DNA of 64,000 nt from Ananas comosus (GCF_001540865.1 NC_033633.1:1633130-1697129); one strand, 5' to 3'. Counted from the stretch's first letter, positions 34,700 through 47,844 are shown. Translations and numbers: made by a program. Notes: generated by a model from the letters alone, not told the origin.

Positions 34700-37481
34700 C
34701 TACCGTGGTCCGTGGATCAAAACATTCTTCACCTCCTCTTCCTGAGGCCCATTAGTATGATGATGGTGTTCGGATCGGAGGCGCTCCTGCTGCTGGACGA
34801 CGAGGATGGAGAGCTTGCCGCCGAAGTCGGTGGAGGCGAGCATGTCGCCGACGACGCCGAGCTCGGGGCACTCGCTCCACTCGGACAGCCCGCTGGTGAG
34901 CCCCGACTCGTCCTCCCTGCCGCCCCTCCCCACCACCACCAGGTCGAACTTCTCGCTCATCCCCCGCATCACCCCCGCCGTGCCCTCCCCGTCCTCCACC
35001 ATCCTCTCCGTGTACACCACCCTCTCGCTCCCCGCGTGCCGCTCCCTGAACCCCTCCACCGCCGCCTCGTCCTCCGCGTCCGCGTCCGCGTCCGCGTCCT
35101 CCCCGGCGGCGCAGCGGAGGCGGAGGCGGAAGCGGACCACGGTCAGCGACACGGCGCCGCCGGCGGCCATGCGGGCGGCGAGGGCGAGGGCCTCGCGGTC
35201 GTCGGGGCCGCCGAGGAAGTAGACGGCGGCGCGCTGGAGGAGGCTGTTGGTGCGCGCGCAGGTGGCGGCGCCGCCGGCGGGGAGGGCGCGGTCGACCAGC
35301 ACGGCCACCGAGCAGGGCGCGAAGCGCAGCACCGCGCGGTTCACGGCCTGGAAGGCGTTCCGCGCCGTCTCGCGCGCGCCGTCGGAGTGCTTGTGGAAGG
35401 GGAGCAGCACCAGGCGCGCCTTGCGGTTCAGCGCCAGCGCGCAGACGTCGTGGTGCATGGTCGCGAACGGCGCCGCGCAGACGAACGGGTGCACGGCCAC
35501 GGCCCCCGGCGCCGCCTGCTGCTGCTCGAAGTAGCGGAAGGCGTTGACGATGCGGTCGGAGGCCGAGGGGGCCTGGTGGTGCTGCTGGTGGCTGTGGTTG
35601 TGCGAATTGGAGGATCCGGGGCGGCGGCGGGGCTGCTTGTGGGGGCGGAGGTAGGAGGCGGATCGCCCGGAGAGCTCCGTGAGGTGGAGGACGGCGAGGG
35701 AGACGGGGAGGTCGCGGGAGGGCGCCGAGGCCTCCAGCAGGTCCAGCACCGGGGCCACGTGGTCCTCGTTGTGCAGGCACGCCAGCAGGCGCAGCTCCGA
35801 GTGCGGCTTCGCGTGCTCGATCGTGCGCCGCTTGTGCACCAGGAAGCGCGCCGTCGGGTTGTACACCAGCTTCACCAGCGGCGTCGACACCGCCGTGATC
35901 ACCAGCATGGAAATGATCAGGATGGTGTAGTGGTCCACCGTCACCCTCTGCTCAAATACAAGTACAGTTCCGCGCCAAAAACGAAAACAAATATTTCTCA
36001 TCCTTATTATCGTCGGTATATAGCAGTACTGAGTATATATATATATACATATATACATAGATAAATAAACAGCATCTCAAGTTTAGTCGTCAGGCGAGGC
36101 GAACCTGCGCGTTGCCCCAGTTGCTGATGAAGGCGATCTCGACGACGCCTTTGAAGTTGAGCATGAGCCCCACGCAGAAGGCGTCCTGCACGGGCATTTC
36201 GTAGTACAGCGCGACCGCGGCCGAGCCCACGAGCTTCCCCACGAAGCAGAGCGCCACCACGAGCTCCACCATCGACCACCCCTTCACGTCGTTCAGCTCC
36301 GCAAAGTCGGCCCGGTATCCGGCCAGCACGATGTATATCGGCAGGAATATTGCCGTGAAGAACGAGTCCATCCTCTCCGTCATCGTCACCCCCAGCGGCA
36401 TCCCCCCGGGCAGCACCAGTCCTAGCATGAAGGGTCCGAGCATGTACTTAAACCCTATCAACTCCGTTACCAGCGCCGACAATAGCGCGAGCATCACGAA
36501 CCCGACAAAGTAGCCCTCGCCGAGCAGTTCTCCTGCGGGAGTCTGCTTCTTGACTATCCAGGCTGCAGCCGGCTTGCAGACGGCCACGACGAAGAGCGTG
36601 AATGCAAGGAATGAGACGACAATCTCTGCGGCCGTTGTGGGACTGTTGGCCTTGGCGACGAGGCCGACGGCGATGAAGGCGGTCCACATGAACCAGCTGC
36701 AGATGTCGGTGATGAGGGCGGCGGACATGGCGATGCGGCCGAGCTCCGAGTTGAGGAGGCGGAGCTCGCCGAGGGCGTCCGCGATGACAGGGAAGGAGGA
36801 GAGGGAAAGGCGCACGGAGAGGTCGAAGATGAGGTTGGACCGGCGCAGGTCGTCGGGGAATGTGGAGCGGAGCGAGTAGAAGATGGCGAGGGAAAGGGCG
36901 AGGGGGAGGACGGAGCCGGCAACGCCAATGGCGACGGCGCGGCGGCCCGGCTTACGGACGAGGGAGAGGTCGGTCTTGATGCCAGTGGAGAAGAGAAAAA
37001 GAATCAGGCTGACGAGGGAGACGGTTTCGAGGATGTAGTTGCCGCGCTCCGGAAAGATGGCCCGTCGGAACTTGACGCTGTGGCCGAGCACCGACGGGCC
37101 CAAGAATATGCCAATCTACGTAAATCAATCAAAACTCTCTATTATATTCCACAAAATAGAAAGATAAAAATGCGAAAAAGTGTTTTCTACGTAAAAACCA
37201 GAATGGCCAACCAAAAGGTCAGAAGTTCGAACAACCATACTCACTAGCATCTGGGAGGTGAAGCGGCATTGGCCAACGCGGCGAAGGATGAAGTGGGCAG
37301 CACTAGTGGCGAGGAAGATGATGGAGATCTCGAGGAGGAAGAGGGGGAGCGCAAACTTGAGGGGCTGGTCGCCGAGAAAGATGCCTTGTGAGTTCACCTG
37401 GTTGTTGTCATAGCAGGCATTGCTTATTGGCTTTACAGCCGACTGGTTGACGGTGGTTGGTAACGCGAGCGACATGATCAA
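34700..37481 (-). CDS. CHX-family cation/H+ antiporter
   Basis: CHX proteins (CPA2 family) exchange K+ or other cations for protons in endomembranes or plasma membrane and adjust pH and K+ balance. Three exons join in frame: 37245-37481, 36105-37115 and 34700-35947 (831 aa, usual for CHX). Residues about 35-420 form a Na_H_Exchanger domain with about 12 hydrophobic segments. Family blocks include DQPLKFALPLFLLEISII, IGIFLGPSVLGHSVKFRRA, IFPERGNYILETVSLVSLI, GELRLLNSELGRIAMSAAL and LPGGMPLGVTMTERMDSFFT. The C-terminal half (about 440-831) is the soluble USP-like regulatory region, with an odd His/Gln/Ser linker and an Asp/Ala run from GC-rich repeats. At the position of the conserved Asn-Asp pair the sequence reads SAALITDICSW, keeping the Asp. 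The start could be MIM (37481) or MSLALP (37475). A (GA)n tract lies in the leader (about 37581-37604). Confidence 0.9.
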
Positions 37482-38901
37482 TGATCACCGAGATCGAAAT
37501 GTTGTTTATCTATCTATCTATCTGTCTATCCGTCTGTCTATTTGTGTATTTGTTAGTGAATCGATTGTTCTTGCAAAAGAAGAGAGAGAGAGAGAGAGAG
37601 AGAGATGGAGGAGAAGTTTTGTTTCTATTTTTAGATGTGGATGAACAACAGTCTTGGATGAGAGAGAGAGAGAATGCGGTCAAGTGTTCTTGGTTTCTCT
37701 CGTTCTTCCATTCTTTTAGTCATGTGGACCGTTGACCTAGGAAAAATTTTGATTCTTCGGGCCCAAAATATTTTGAAATACCAAATGCATGAATTCTATG
37801 TCCTTATCTACTTGGATTTTGGGTTGTCCTTGTGAATCTTTAGGGCGTGTTTGGAAATGTGTAACTCCCCTGTACCAAAGTTGCAATCTCGACTCTGTGC
37901 TCGTAGGACACGAAGTTTAAACGTTACGGTTGTACCAAAACTCTATCGATCGGTATCTAAGTTCGAAACTTAGTTGCTTCTTATTTTCAACTAAGTTCTT
38001 TTCTAAAACCAAAGTGACATGCTATTATTCTCTCTCTTTAAAAGAAAAAACTTTTTTACTCAAAAACACGGTAGCAGGGACATTTTATTATCTGACAAAC
38101 CCGAGACCCTAACTTCTTATCATAGCAAAACAGCAAAAACGAGCATCTGGGCCTAAACTTGGAACTGTAATTTGTTAGTGCAGTTTTTACTAACAGGTGT
38201 TTATATAAAAGTTAAAAGTTTTGAAGGGAGTAGCGCACTCCACCTTTCGGAAGAACATCTTGTTTGTTATTTATGTTGCATTTTATTCAAAATATGATGG
38301 ATCCTAAACACCCAATTTTTTATCTGGCGGCGATTGCTCCTGTAATTTTATAGCATAGACTCTGAAAAGAGTGAACTTTTCGACTTCTTAAACATTTCAA
38401 GTATAAAATTGGATGCTTTTAAAGATGCATTACCAAGCTAGGCTTTAGTGTTAACCACAATTTTATTGTAACATAAATGGAGAGAATATGGAAAGTGCTT
38501 TTGAACTTTTTGGACATTACAAAGTATAAAATTTGGTGCCAAACTAGGCCTAAGTATAAATTCACATCCAAGTGGAATGTTTTCCAATTTAGCATCTAAG
38601 CTTAGAGCATAAGAGGTTCCTCTGTTTCAGTACAAGTAATGGTAGTTCAAATTTGATTTGTCCTTTGACAACTCAAATTTGAATCAGTTAACATCCATGT
38701 GTTTGTAGCGAAAAACCAAAACAAAACAAAACAAAACAAAACTTGTTTAAGTGTAACTTCCATTTTCCATTCAAAATAGAAAAAAGAGAGTAAAATTTCC
38801 ATTGAGTACATCACCAACGATAAGAACTATTCAATGTCAAATACAAATTGTATGTAGGCATCAGTTTTTCCCTTCTATTCTTTCGAAGTATTATGCAGAC
38901 A
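37482..38901. other. CHX promoter and PP2C 3' region
   Basis: The interval begins with the CHX leader: a tatc/tgtc repeat at 37508-37540 and (GA)n at 37581-37604. It is then AT-rich without genes. A diverged SINE-like patch (about 37930-38010, ggtatctaagttcgaaactt) is related to the SINE family described at 58 kb. The end should be the PP2C 3' UTR. Confidence 0.4.
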
Positions 38902-41295
38902 TCAATCTTCATTCTCCCCCGCATTTGTCGATCTCTTGCGCCAGCTCAACACACTCGCCAGCCGCGGGAGCCTCAGCACCGAGTTCGCCCTCGTCACGCC
39001 TTCGAGAGCATTCCAGTGTTCCCTACACTCTTCATATATCTCCTCCTCCGCTGCCTCCAGGCCGATGGTCTCCTCGCTTCTGGCCGTCCTAAAACTCTCG
39101 GAAAAGGATAGCTCGCAGGACTTTGTGCTGCTTCGGGGGGTCTCGAAGCTCTTCGCTCTGCTTGACGAGGGGATGAGCTTTAAGAAGAGGCAAATGGCGG
39201 CACAATCATCAATCTTGGACGTAGGGTGCTTGCGCCGCCACGCACGGACCGCACACTGGACCAAGTGCCTTGCCGCATCAGATTGTTTAGGGACCGACGA
39301 CACGATCTTTACGACCTCCTTGTTCGACAGAACATCCCAAACCTAAGACCAAAACATCATGTTTAAGAGATTGGTTTGATGAGTGAAATTGTAGAGAAAA
39401 GTAGGAGTAAATGTTTGATTCGGTAAAAGCTCATCACAACTGTTTGAAGTAGAAGCTCATCACAATGCTTAGTTCATTGCTCTTAGTGAATGAAGCAGGT
39501 AGCGTGCTACCTTTTTCTCAAAAAAAAAAAAAACTGTTTGAAGTAGAATAAACACACAACATAGTTCAGAAAGGGTAACAACTGCTGAATAAATGTCTTA
39601 CACCATCAGTTGCAAGAACCACAAACTCATCCCTTTCCGATAACTTCCTGTAAGTGATTTGCGGAGTAGAGATGAGCCCGAAGTCCTTCAAGCAGAAGTC
39701 TCCGAAAGCTCTCGCCATGGCCAGCCCCGGAGAGTCTTCGTCGGGCAACCATATTCTGTAAACATCGGGTTCTTCCTCGAGAGCGAACACTCTTCCCCTG
39801 CAACTCTTAATCCTTTCGGCTTCACCTAAATCGCATTAAAAAAAACGTAAATTTGATTGCAAAATATGAAATTGATAAATGGCAAAAGCAATGCAAAGAA
39901 TGAAAAAAGCTCACTTGGAAGGTTTGGTTTGAGATCAGTGGTGAGTTGGACCGGAATCGGCAGGTTTCGGTCGTCTCTCGTGCAAAGAACGGCACGCGAA
40001 TCCCCTAGATTTGCAATTATCAAGTGTTCCCTCTATAAAAGTGACATACTATTAGTACAAACTTGAATTCAAGGGAAAATAATATGTGTATAGAACTTAT
40101 AATAAGAGAACTTTTGAGAAAACAATTCGTAGTTTTTATTGTCAAATTACAAAACAGGGCAACTTTTTTTTGAAAAATGTTGGCCTACAACTACAATGTG
40201 TGTTTACGTGAGCATCTAAATTTGTGTATGAATCATCTGAACTGCGCATTGCGAAAGCGTAAACATGAAGTTACCTGTTTGAAGATCGACACTGCGGTCG
40301 TGCCGCTACATATGCAATCGATGAACGGGTGGCTCTTCAAATCCGTATCCATATCCTCGAAAGCTCGAACAAAGATCGAATTCCATGAACTTTCATTGAG
40401 ATGATCACACTCATGAACTTGATCTATTGAATGTGTAGAGCTCAGTAGTGCATATAATTTTGATGGTAGAGTATCTCTAACCAGGGATGCAACATGGTGG
40501 CCAAAGGGGCCATGCCCATCAAACACACCACAAAAGATTTGGCTTTTGTCTCCACCAATGCCCTATGCATCTTAACACAACAAGTATCAGGGAAATGCTC
40601 TCAATTTGTATTTAAGAATTTAACCTACATATATATATATATGTACATGAATTATAATGCATGCTACATTAATTACAATTGTTACTCTATATGATTTAAC
40701 CCATTAAATGACTAAAATTAAAGATAAATCAAGCCTATGGATATATATACACACATATATATATATATATGGTATATTAGATTATGATCTCAGTTAAGGT
40801 AAAAATTTACAACAAAAAGAAAAGGGGGGGAAAAACATTTTTCCTCCATGCAAAAAGAAATANNNNNNNNNNNNNNNNNNNATATATATATATATATAAA
40901 ACATGGCCTCAATGACAAAAGAAAAAATAATAATAAATCATTTTTTTGGCCAAAAAAAAAAGAAAAATAAACTAAACCATGACCAATTTGTACCAACTAA
41001 ATTACTAAAAAAATTCCTATCAAATTACCTTTTTTAAAAAAAAAAATTCTTTTTTTTTTCCCTTAATTACCTCCCATATTGTCATTGCATCTTGGTTCAC
41101 CCCCTTCCACCCTTGTTGTGTGAACATGGACGCATACTCACACGTGCCCCTCAACCCCACACGTGCGCCACCGCCATTCCCGTCGCCATCTCCCTCAAAG
41201 AGCTCCCCCTCATCACCATCATCATCTTCTCCATCTTCTTCCTTTTTGCAAGGAAGCCCCTCACCAACCTCATTTTTGCTACAACACCCTCCCAT
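38902..41295 (-). CDS. Protein phosphatase 2C (PPM family)
   Basis: PP2C enzymes are Mg/Mn-dependent Ser/Thr phosphatases that act in plant signalling. Five exons join in frame: 41071-41295, 40275-40562, 39915-40032, 39602-39825 and 38902-39342 (431 aa). The start MGGCCSK gives an N-terminal Gly with Cys residues, a good N-myristoylation/palmitoylation signal for membrane attachment. All core PP2C motifs are present: GWKGVNQDAM, VFDGHGPFGHHVA (metal-binding Asp), SGTTAV, IANLGDSRAVL, GLAMARAFGDFCLKDFGL and FVVLATDGVWDVLSN. An acidic stretch (about 19-40) precedes the catalytic core and a basic Ser/Arg tail (about 345-431) follows. The closest Arabidopsis type I recall is At5g01700 (PP2C 65). 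A TA-rich TATA-like block lies about 100 bp upstream (41392-41404). Intron 1 contains an N gap and intron 4 a SINE tail. Confidence 0.92.
39488..39533 (+). mobile_element. 5'-truncated SINE tail in PP2C intron 4
   Basis: The sequence gaatgaagcaggtagcgtgc followed by taccttttctc-like bases and an A12 run matches the 3' end of the SINE family (compare 22303-22460 and 58285-58431). The tRNA-like head is missing. It lies antisense to the PP2C gene. Confidence 0.5.
40863..40881. other. Assembly gap (19 N) in PP2C intron 1
   Basis: Nineteen Ns lie next to a TA array in the first intron of the PP2C gene. The gap does not touch an exon of the model. Confidence 0.95.
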
Positions 41296-42180
41296 CTCTC
41301 TTTTTTTCTTTTTTTCTTTTTTTTTTTTCCCCACCTCTCTACATGTGTTTCTCCTTAAGAAGGGCACAAACTAGCTGGCTCGTAGAGAGAGATATATATA
41401 TACAAATTAATTAAAAATAAATAAGGGGTGGAGAAATAAATGAGGAGATGGGTGGGGGTTTGGTGCTTAAAAGCAAGAGAACGAGAAATTATTGCATGCA
41501 TTATGTGCACCGTGTACCTCTCTCACTCTTAAAATTTATTACAAAAGTGTAAAAATTAAAAATCTGAGTTATAAAATACATTTTATGACATTAAAAAAGT
41601 CAATATAAAAATAAGTAAATTTTAGACACTTTGCTGCAAAACTGAGAACGTCCTTTTCTCGTACCTTTGTTTTTTTGATATTGCATGCATGTTTTGATAA
41701 TAGTTTGGCTCAAATACATTTTAATTATCCCTTTTCAATGTAACATTTAATTTTATTTAATTTTTTGGATTAAAAAATATGGACTTAACTAACCTCTTAA
41801 ATAAAAAAAAATATATAAGGCGTAATAAAATATTTATGATCTTTTGTGGGGCCGTGGGGGATTAAGTACATATTTTTAATATCTAGATAGATAAGGTAAA
41901 ATATATTATGTACTGAAAGGTATTATCTATATTTTAGCCTAAGTTAAATAGTTTTTAAAACTTTTGATTTTTTATATATAAATTCTTTAAACAACGTAAG
42001 TAAATCATAATAATCAAATTAAAAATTTTCAAATATTTATTTTCCTTCATGAAATGTATTAGTACACTTACTGTAATAGAATTTAATTTTAAAATAATTA
42101 TTATTGTATGTTTAATTAGGCATATGGAATATACACATACACAGGGTGTAGGCTCTAATTTATTAGGAGGCACATGCATT

Positions 42181-42204
42181 TATATATATATATGGATTTC
42201 TCTT

Positions 42205-42245
<41 letters not shown>

Positions 42246-42246
42246 C
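42181..42246. repeat. (TA)n microsatellite with interruptions
   Basis: TA dinucleotides run in three blocks, broken by ggatttctct and gtatata. A single N lies at 42334, next to another TA run. Confidence 0.8.
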
Positions 42247-42929
42247 ATTTCTCATAATAATAATAATAAAGCACCTCATTTATTCTATGTATCTCTATAT
42301 TTACGGACATGCAAGTTTAGTATAGCGAAAGAANTATATATATATATTAGACCATGAGTTAGTTTTTACTTCTTTTTTAAGGAAATTTTTACCATGGTTT
42401 AGTGTTTTTTTCTTTTTTAGAGTGGGAAAAATTTACAATGGGTTAGTTTTTGTTTTTATTTCCTTTGTTGGATTATTAGTTTCTTCTTTTGTTTTTTTTT
42501 ACCATCACAATTAATGGAGGGGCGGATTTTTCGCTGGCTCTGTATTTATTTATTTGTCTTATTTTTCTATATTTTTTTATTCGGCAAAAATTTGCACTAG
42601 ACCTCCTAAAAAATTACCATATTGTGAATTGATCCCCAACTATTTTTTCGTGGACATTTTCTTAGTTTTGAACCTTCTCTTTTCATAACAACTATTAATA
42701 ACTTATAGCGAATAAAATCATTATTTTTAAAAACTAATTTTTAATCTAATTAAAAAATATATATGTAAATTAGGAAAATGTTAATCAAAGAGAAAAAAAA
42801 ATAGTTGAGGGGTCTACATACATTTATTATTTTTATTTTATCTTTATATTATTTTCTAAAAAAAATCACACTGTCGTTCTGTGTAGGAGCTGGAGAATTA
42901 AATGGAACAGCTACTGGAACTTGAAAGCG

Positions 42930-42931
42930 TT

Positions 42932-42970
<39 letters not shown>

Positions 42971-42972
42971 TT
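42930..42972. repeat. (TTTA)n microsatellite
   Basis: About ten tandem copies of the tetranucleotide TTTA. Confidence 0.9.
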
Positions 42973-43567
42973 TGTGGTTCAGAGTAGTGAAACGCTATAT
43001 TTGTTTTCTTTTTTAATTTCTATTAACAATTTATATGGATGGTGTCGTGGAATATCAATCAATAATTCGAAGCTCAGAGATATATTTTGTAAATAACTTT
43101 ACAAATCGTGCTACATTTTGAACCAACTCTATGCTGCTAAAATACGTGACAGCTTTTAATTGGCTTGCGTACTTATTTAAAATATTATTTTTATATTTTG
43201 AAATTAACGGGCAACTTTTTCGGTTCTGCTTAAAAAAAAAAGAAAAAAATTGTTTGGCGCCTCATTTCGCATTCGATTTAATTTTTTTTCTCAAATAAAA
43301 TTTCTAAATAAAATAGTATATGAAAAAAATTAATAAATCATTTGTAATATTTATAGGACAAGTATTTATTGGGCCCTAAAAATATCCGATATTTTCACAC
43401 GCCTATAAAGGCCCAGCCTAGTTCATCAGATATTTATGGGCCGGACTAGGGCTTTTTTTTTTTTCGGTTGATCCAAATCCGAACCCTACCTAGTCAACTA
43501 GGACGGCGCTCGGGTCAATAAACATATATATTTTTCACGAACAAGCTCGAGTTAGCCAGAACTATCG

Positions 43568-43687
43568 CGGTTCGAAATTTGGCGATACTCAGGATGTACC
43601 TATCTAAGAAAGAGAGAGTGAGAGACCGGTTCCAAATTTGGCGCGGCTCAGGATGTACCTATCTACGAAAGAGAAAGAGTGAGAGAC
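43568..43687. repeat. Tandem duplication, 59 and 61 bp units
   Basis: Two adjacent units share CGGTTC(G/C)AAATTTGGCG, CTCAGGATGTACCTATCTA and GAGTGAGAGAC. They differ at a few bases and by a 2-bp indel in the GA-rich part. Confidence 0.75.
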
Positions 43688-45113
43688 GAAGAGAGGGAGA
43701 AAAAATGCGCATTCCGGTCGTCTTCGTCGGGGCCGTCATTCTCGGGGCAGTCATTATGAGAAGTGAAAGGAATAAACTAAACCTCACGTACAAATCAGAA
43801 AATGATCTTTTTTTATAAAAATGTCTAGAAAATTTGAATAGATTAGAAAGATGTACAGAATAAAATAATTATATTCTAAATAGGGCTTTACGGTTATGCA
43901 TATTTATTTATTACATATATTCCACTACGATTAAAATTGAGTGTTTGTTCTATGTAATAAATTTACAAAAATATTCTTACACGCTAAGTCAATTGCAAGA
44001 ACCGGTGAATTCTCAATTTGTAGATTCTTTTCGCACAAAAAAAATAACCTTTCAACAAAAAAAAAAAAAGAAAAAAGAAATAACGTAATCAAATTCCGTA
44101 CAAGAGGTGATTCACTACGCAACGGCGATTAGTGACGGATCGAAAAAAATTTTACAGGGGTGAAATATAAAATATATAAAAAGCAAATATTAAAAAAATA
44201 ATAAAATAAACTTTTTTAAGAAATATTGCATGAGAAAAATATGGATCATTTTAAATTATAATTATTCTCAATGTATTTTTATATTTTGGAAATGATGCAC
44301 AATGATATCATTAGATTAGAATTTTCTTTCTCATTCAAACTACTATTATTTTCAAAAAAATATATAAAAATATTTTTAGATATTTTAACGGGAATTATTT
44401 TTTAACTTGGTATTGAAGTTTATAACATTGAAAAATATGCCATATAAGAGCAAAGGTCTTTATTTATTTACTAAAATATAAAAAACTCACCAACACGATC
44501 GACTATTTTGATTCCGCTATCCAATCTTTCAAAATTTTAATTTTATTACCCAAATCTTTCAATTCGTCTAATTTGAATAAGTCAATGATAACTTCACTTT
44601 AAACTTTAAACTAATAACTTAAATGAATTTACAGTTGTGAGAATTACATGAAATATATTAATTAAACAAATAAAAATAAGCAATTAATACATTCAAATTT
44701 TGAAGTCAAAATACTGTTAGTTAATTCAAATCAAACAAATTGAAATATCGGATAGTAAAATCAACATTTTGGAAAGTTTGGTAGCCGAATCAAAATAATC
44801 AATGAATAAGATAAGTTCTAACCCTTTTCGCCTTATTAAAATAGAATGGGATCAATTACTCAATAAAATAGTATTATTAATTACTAAATAAACTCCATTT
44901 ATAGAGATGTGGGGACTTTTTCTGGGCAGAGTTAGTGGAGTCAATTGACCCCGCACCAACTCACATGCATCCGCCAATGACGGCGATGGGATGGATTCAA
45001 AGACATCTAATCTCACCCTTTGATTACTGATGATGATCGATACTGTTCCATACACAGAAATTTTCTGGGTGTCCAATATATATATTATATATTATATATA
45101 TATTTATATTATA

Positions 45114-45150
<37 letters not shown>

Positions 45151-45153
<3 letters not shown>

Positions 45154-45372
45154 TGAGCGTTACTATGCTATCGGAAGCACGGAGGCCTTCCGTGCTTCCA
45201 GCTCAGTTTTCGGATGTGCGACTTTCGAATCGTCGATCGGCTCCGTTAAACTTGATCTAGAGTATTTAGAAGTACCTAGAAAATAATTTTATTTTTACGA
45301 TATCATTTCGCTGATGAGAAGGCCGGACTCAAATCACGGCTGAAAATAAAAATCTTACAAAAAATAATAATA
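45151..45372. mobile_element. TA-array-flanked MITE, copy 2 (half element)
   Basis: This copy starts directly after a long (TA)n array with gagtgagcgttactatgcta, then a perfect local hairpin (GGAAGCACGG...CCGTGCTTCC), CTTTCGAATCGTCGATCGG and CTCCGTTAAACTTGATC. It breaks off in the middle (around AAAATCTTACAAAA) and runs into another TA-rich array. Only the left half remains. Confidence 0.65.
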
Positions 45373-45394
45373 TAATATATATATATAATATTAT

Positions 45395-45442
<48 letters not shown>

Positions 45443-45988
45443 GTTGTGAGGCTACTAATGCTTCTGAAAGCACGGAGCCTTCCGTGCTTTCAGCGTCTTT
45501 TTGATGTAACGACTTTCGAAATCGTCGATCGGCTCCGTTAACTTGATCTAAAGTATTTGAAGTACCTAAAAATAAATTTTTATGATTTTTCAATTCATTT
45601 GCTGTAATCGAAGGGGCTCAATATCAATAATTTTACATGACCGCCAGTGAGCCGTTTGCAAATTTTAATGGTTGTAGAAATATTCAAATCACGTGAAATT
45701 TTGATAGAAAATTCTTTATACTATATAAAACAAGATCAATATCTTTGATTTAAAATTTTAATGTCATATTATTACATTTTGTAAGATTTTTATTTTCAGC
45801 CGTTGATTTTGAGCCCCTTCGTTCATTAGGCAAATGATATCGTAAAATCATAAAATTTATTTTCTAGGTACATCAAATATTCTAGATCAAGTTTAACGGA
45901 GCCGATCGACGATTCGAAAGTCGCAACATCGAAAACGAGCTGGAAGCACGGGAGGCTCCGTGCTTCCGATAGCATAGTAGCCTCACTC
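45443..45988. mobile_element. TA-array-flanked MITE, copy 3 (full length)
   Basis: This 546-bp copy begins ttgtgaggctactaatgctt and ends with the reverse complement (agcatagtagcctcactc), between two (TA)n arrays. Each terminus carries its own hairpin made from GGAAGCACGG-type and CCGTGCTTCC-type motifs. Inner arms match copy 1 (TCGATCGGCTCCGTTA, GAAGTACCTA, AACAAGATCAAT). There is no coding capacity. Confidence 0.75.
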
Positions 45989-47844
45989 TATATATATATA
46001 TATATATATAGTAATTTCGAAAGAAAAACAGTTAATTTTATAGCACTCCCCCAAAAGCTTAAATGCAAATGAATAATTAAAGCTAATTGCATCAAAAACT
46101 GCTGAATTAGCCAAGTGAGGAATGAGATTAACTCATTACTAATATACAAACTTTGTTTTTTCTAACTCTAAATTAAGCTAGCCTCTCTTAATAATGGGGC
46201 TTATTACTGGTCAAATACACCAAATAGTCACCTTCATAAAGAAAAAGACCTAATAAAAGAACCTCTCTCTCCTCAGCAATAAAGCTCACATATTGACCTG
46301 AAAATATGACTTGGTCAACCATGGAATTTGCCCGTTCAAACCTTTCAAAGACCCAACGACATGAACCAGGTCAACTTAAAAGCAATTTCTTAGTTTATGT
46401 GTCATTTTACCTTAAATAGACTCGCTTTAAGTTTCACTTTTAATGCAATTGTTCGATATGAAATATAATTTGATCTACACGCCGTTTCTTGTTTCAGGTA
46501 AATTATCGATATTAACGTCCCAAATTGTCAATTTTTCAAATATTTTGTCCGGTTTCAATTTACACGAATTGTGAGAGCAATAATAACCTGAAAAAAACTA
46601 TTTTACGCGTCTTAAATTCGATAATTATTGTCGCCAAAATCTCCAACATCCATGAATTCATTAGTTCAATACGCTTGGAGGACCAAATAAATTGAACATA
46701 CCTAGAATTAGAGATTAAAAAAAAAACTTAAACGAAAGATTTTTTTTAAAAAAATGTTGAAATTAAAGAGATAAGGTTTTGGTGGTGTAAAACCTTGGTA
46801 TTTGGTCAATGTGGGAATTAACAAGTGGGAGACCAAAAACCACATAATAATGTGGTGACAATAGAAACTATAGATGCTTCTTATGGGGTCAACATAATAG
46901 AGGTTGACCAGGTTGACTTGATAGATAAGAAAGACCCACTGAATATTGTGGAGTGTAATACTTTTTTAAAACAATTTACTAATCCAATAATTATTGCTAA
47001 TTAGATTAAATTAGGAGTACTTGTTAGTTAAGTAATGCATGTGAATCACATTCATAGTTCTTAACTATATATATCATCTTCTTAGTTCTCAAAACTCCGA
47101 GAGATTGTTGGTTTCACTATTGATTTAGATTATTTAGTAAATATTATTTATTTTGTACTTATAATGATGGAAGTGTCACACCGTGCAATTAGGGTTGGAT
47201 AGAAAGAAGTATTATTGATTTTTGCTAGTGAGGAATGTTATACTAACTCTATGAAAATCTCATTCCTATCAAAATGTGTGGGAATTACAAAATTTTCGGT
47301 CTGTCGTAATTATTAAGATGCTTCATCATTTTTCAATAATCTATTTATACTATTCCTACTAAGATGTAGTGTAACAATTCTGTCATTCTGAATAGAAAAA
47401 ATAAAATATTTACGGCATGTTCGTTTCTGCTAATTAGAGAGAAGCTGAAAGGTTCAAATTTGTCGGATACGAAACACCAAAGATTGATTCGAAAAGGAAA
47501 GGAGAGAATAGAATACACGAGCGTATGCATAATATGAAACTTGAATAAATTAGCCAACTATTTTCAAATCTCTTATTTATTTCACTTCAGCAACATCAAA
47601 TGAGAAACATTAGGGGAAAAAAAAAAAAACTAGTACTGAAAAAAGCCCCTCTTTTAATTTCTTTACTCCCACCCAAAGGCCTTGTCTCTAGCTTTTTTAT
47701 CCAGGCCTCAAATAAATGAACAAAAGGATCATTGTATCCTCAACTCCCTAAGCAATTATATCTAAAATCCCTAACCCAAAAAAAGGAAAAAAAAAATCTA
47801 CATTTTGAACCTCTCTAGTTAGTGTAAGGTGTCTCTTATTATCA
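45989..47844. other. AT-rich intergenic region, downstream of the WRKY gene
   Basis: No gene is supported. Several TTGAC/GTCAA motifs occur (46300-46375 and 46889-46920), but they lie more than 900 bp beyond the 3' end of the WRKY gene, so I assign no role. Confidence 0.4.

Larger units (their letters stand above)
41296..45067. other. AT-rich intergenic region
   Basis: No gene is supported. It contains TA arrays (about 42181-42246, with a single N at 42334), an (ATTT)n run (about 42930-42972) and a two-copy 60-bp tandem repeat (43568-43687). The small frames here have no domain signal. Confidence 0.5.

Noticed and set aside
34712..36064. 450-codon open frame on the plus strand opposite the CHX last exon
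   Set aside because: It is a shadow of the GC-rich CHX exon 3 and is rich in Gly, Ala, Arg and Val from the complementary codons; the minus strand has clear CHX homology and splice sites.
43579..43818. 79-codon open frame
   Set aside because: It runs through the 60-bp tandem duplication and a GA-rich stretch; likely artificial.
46300..46920. W-box cluster as an enhancer of the WRKY gene
   Set aside because: The motifs are downstream of the gene by about 1 kb, not clustered tightly, and TTGAC is a short motif expected by chance in AT-rich DNA.
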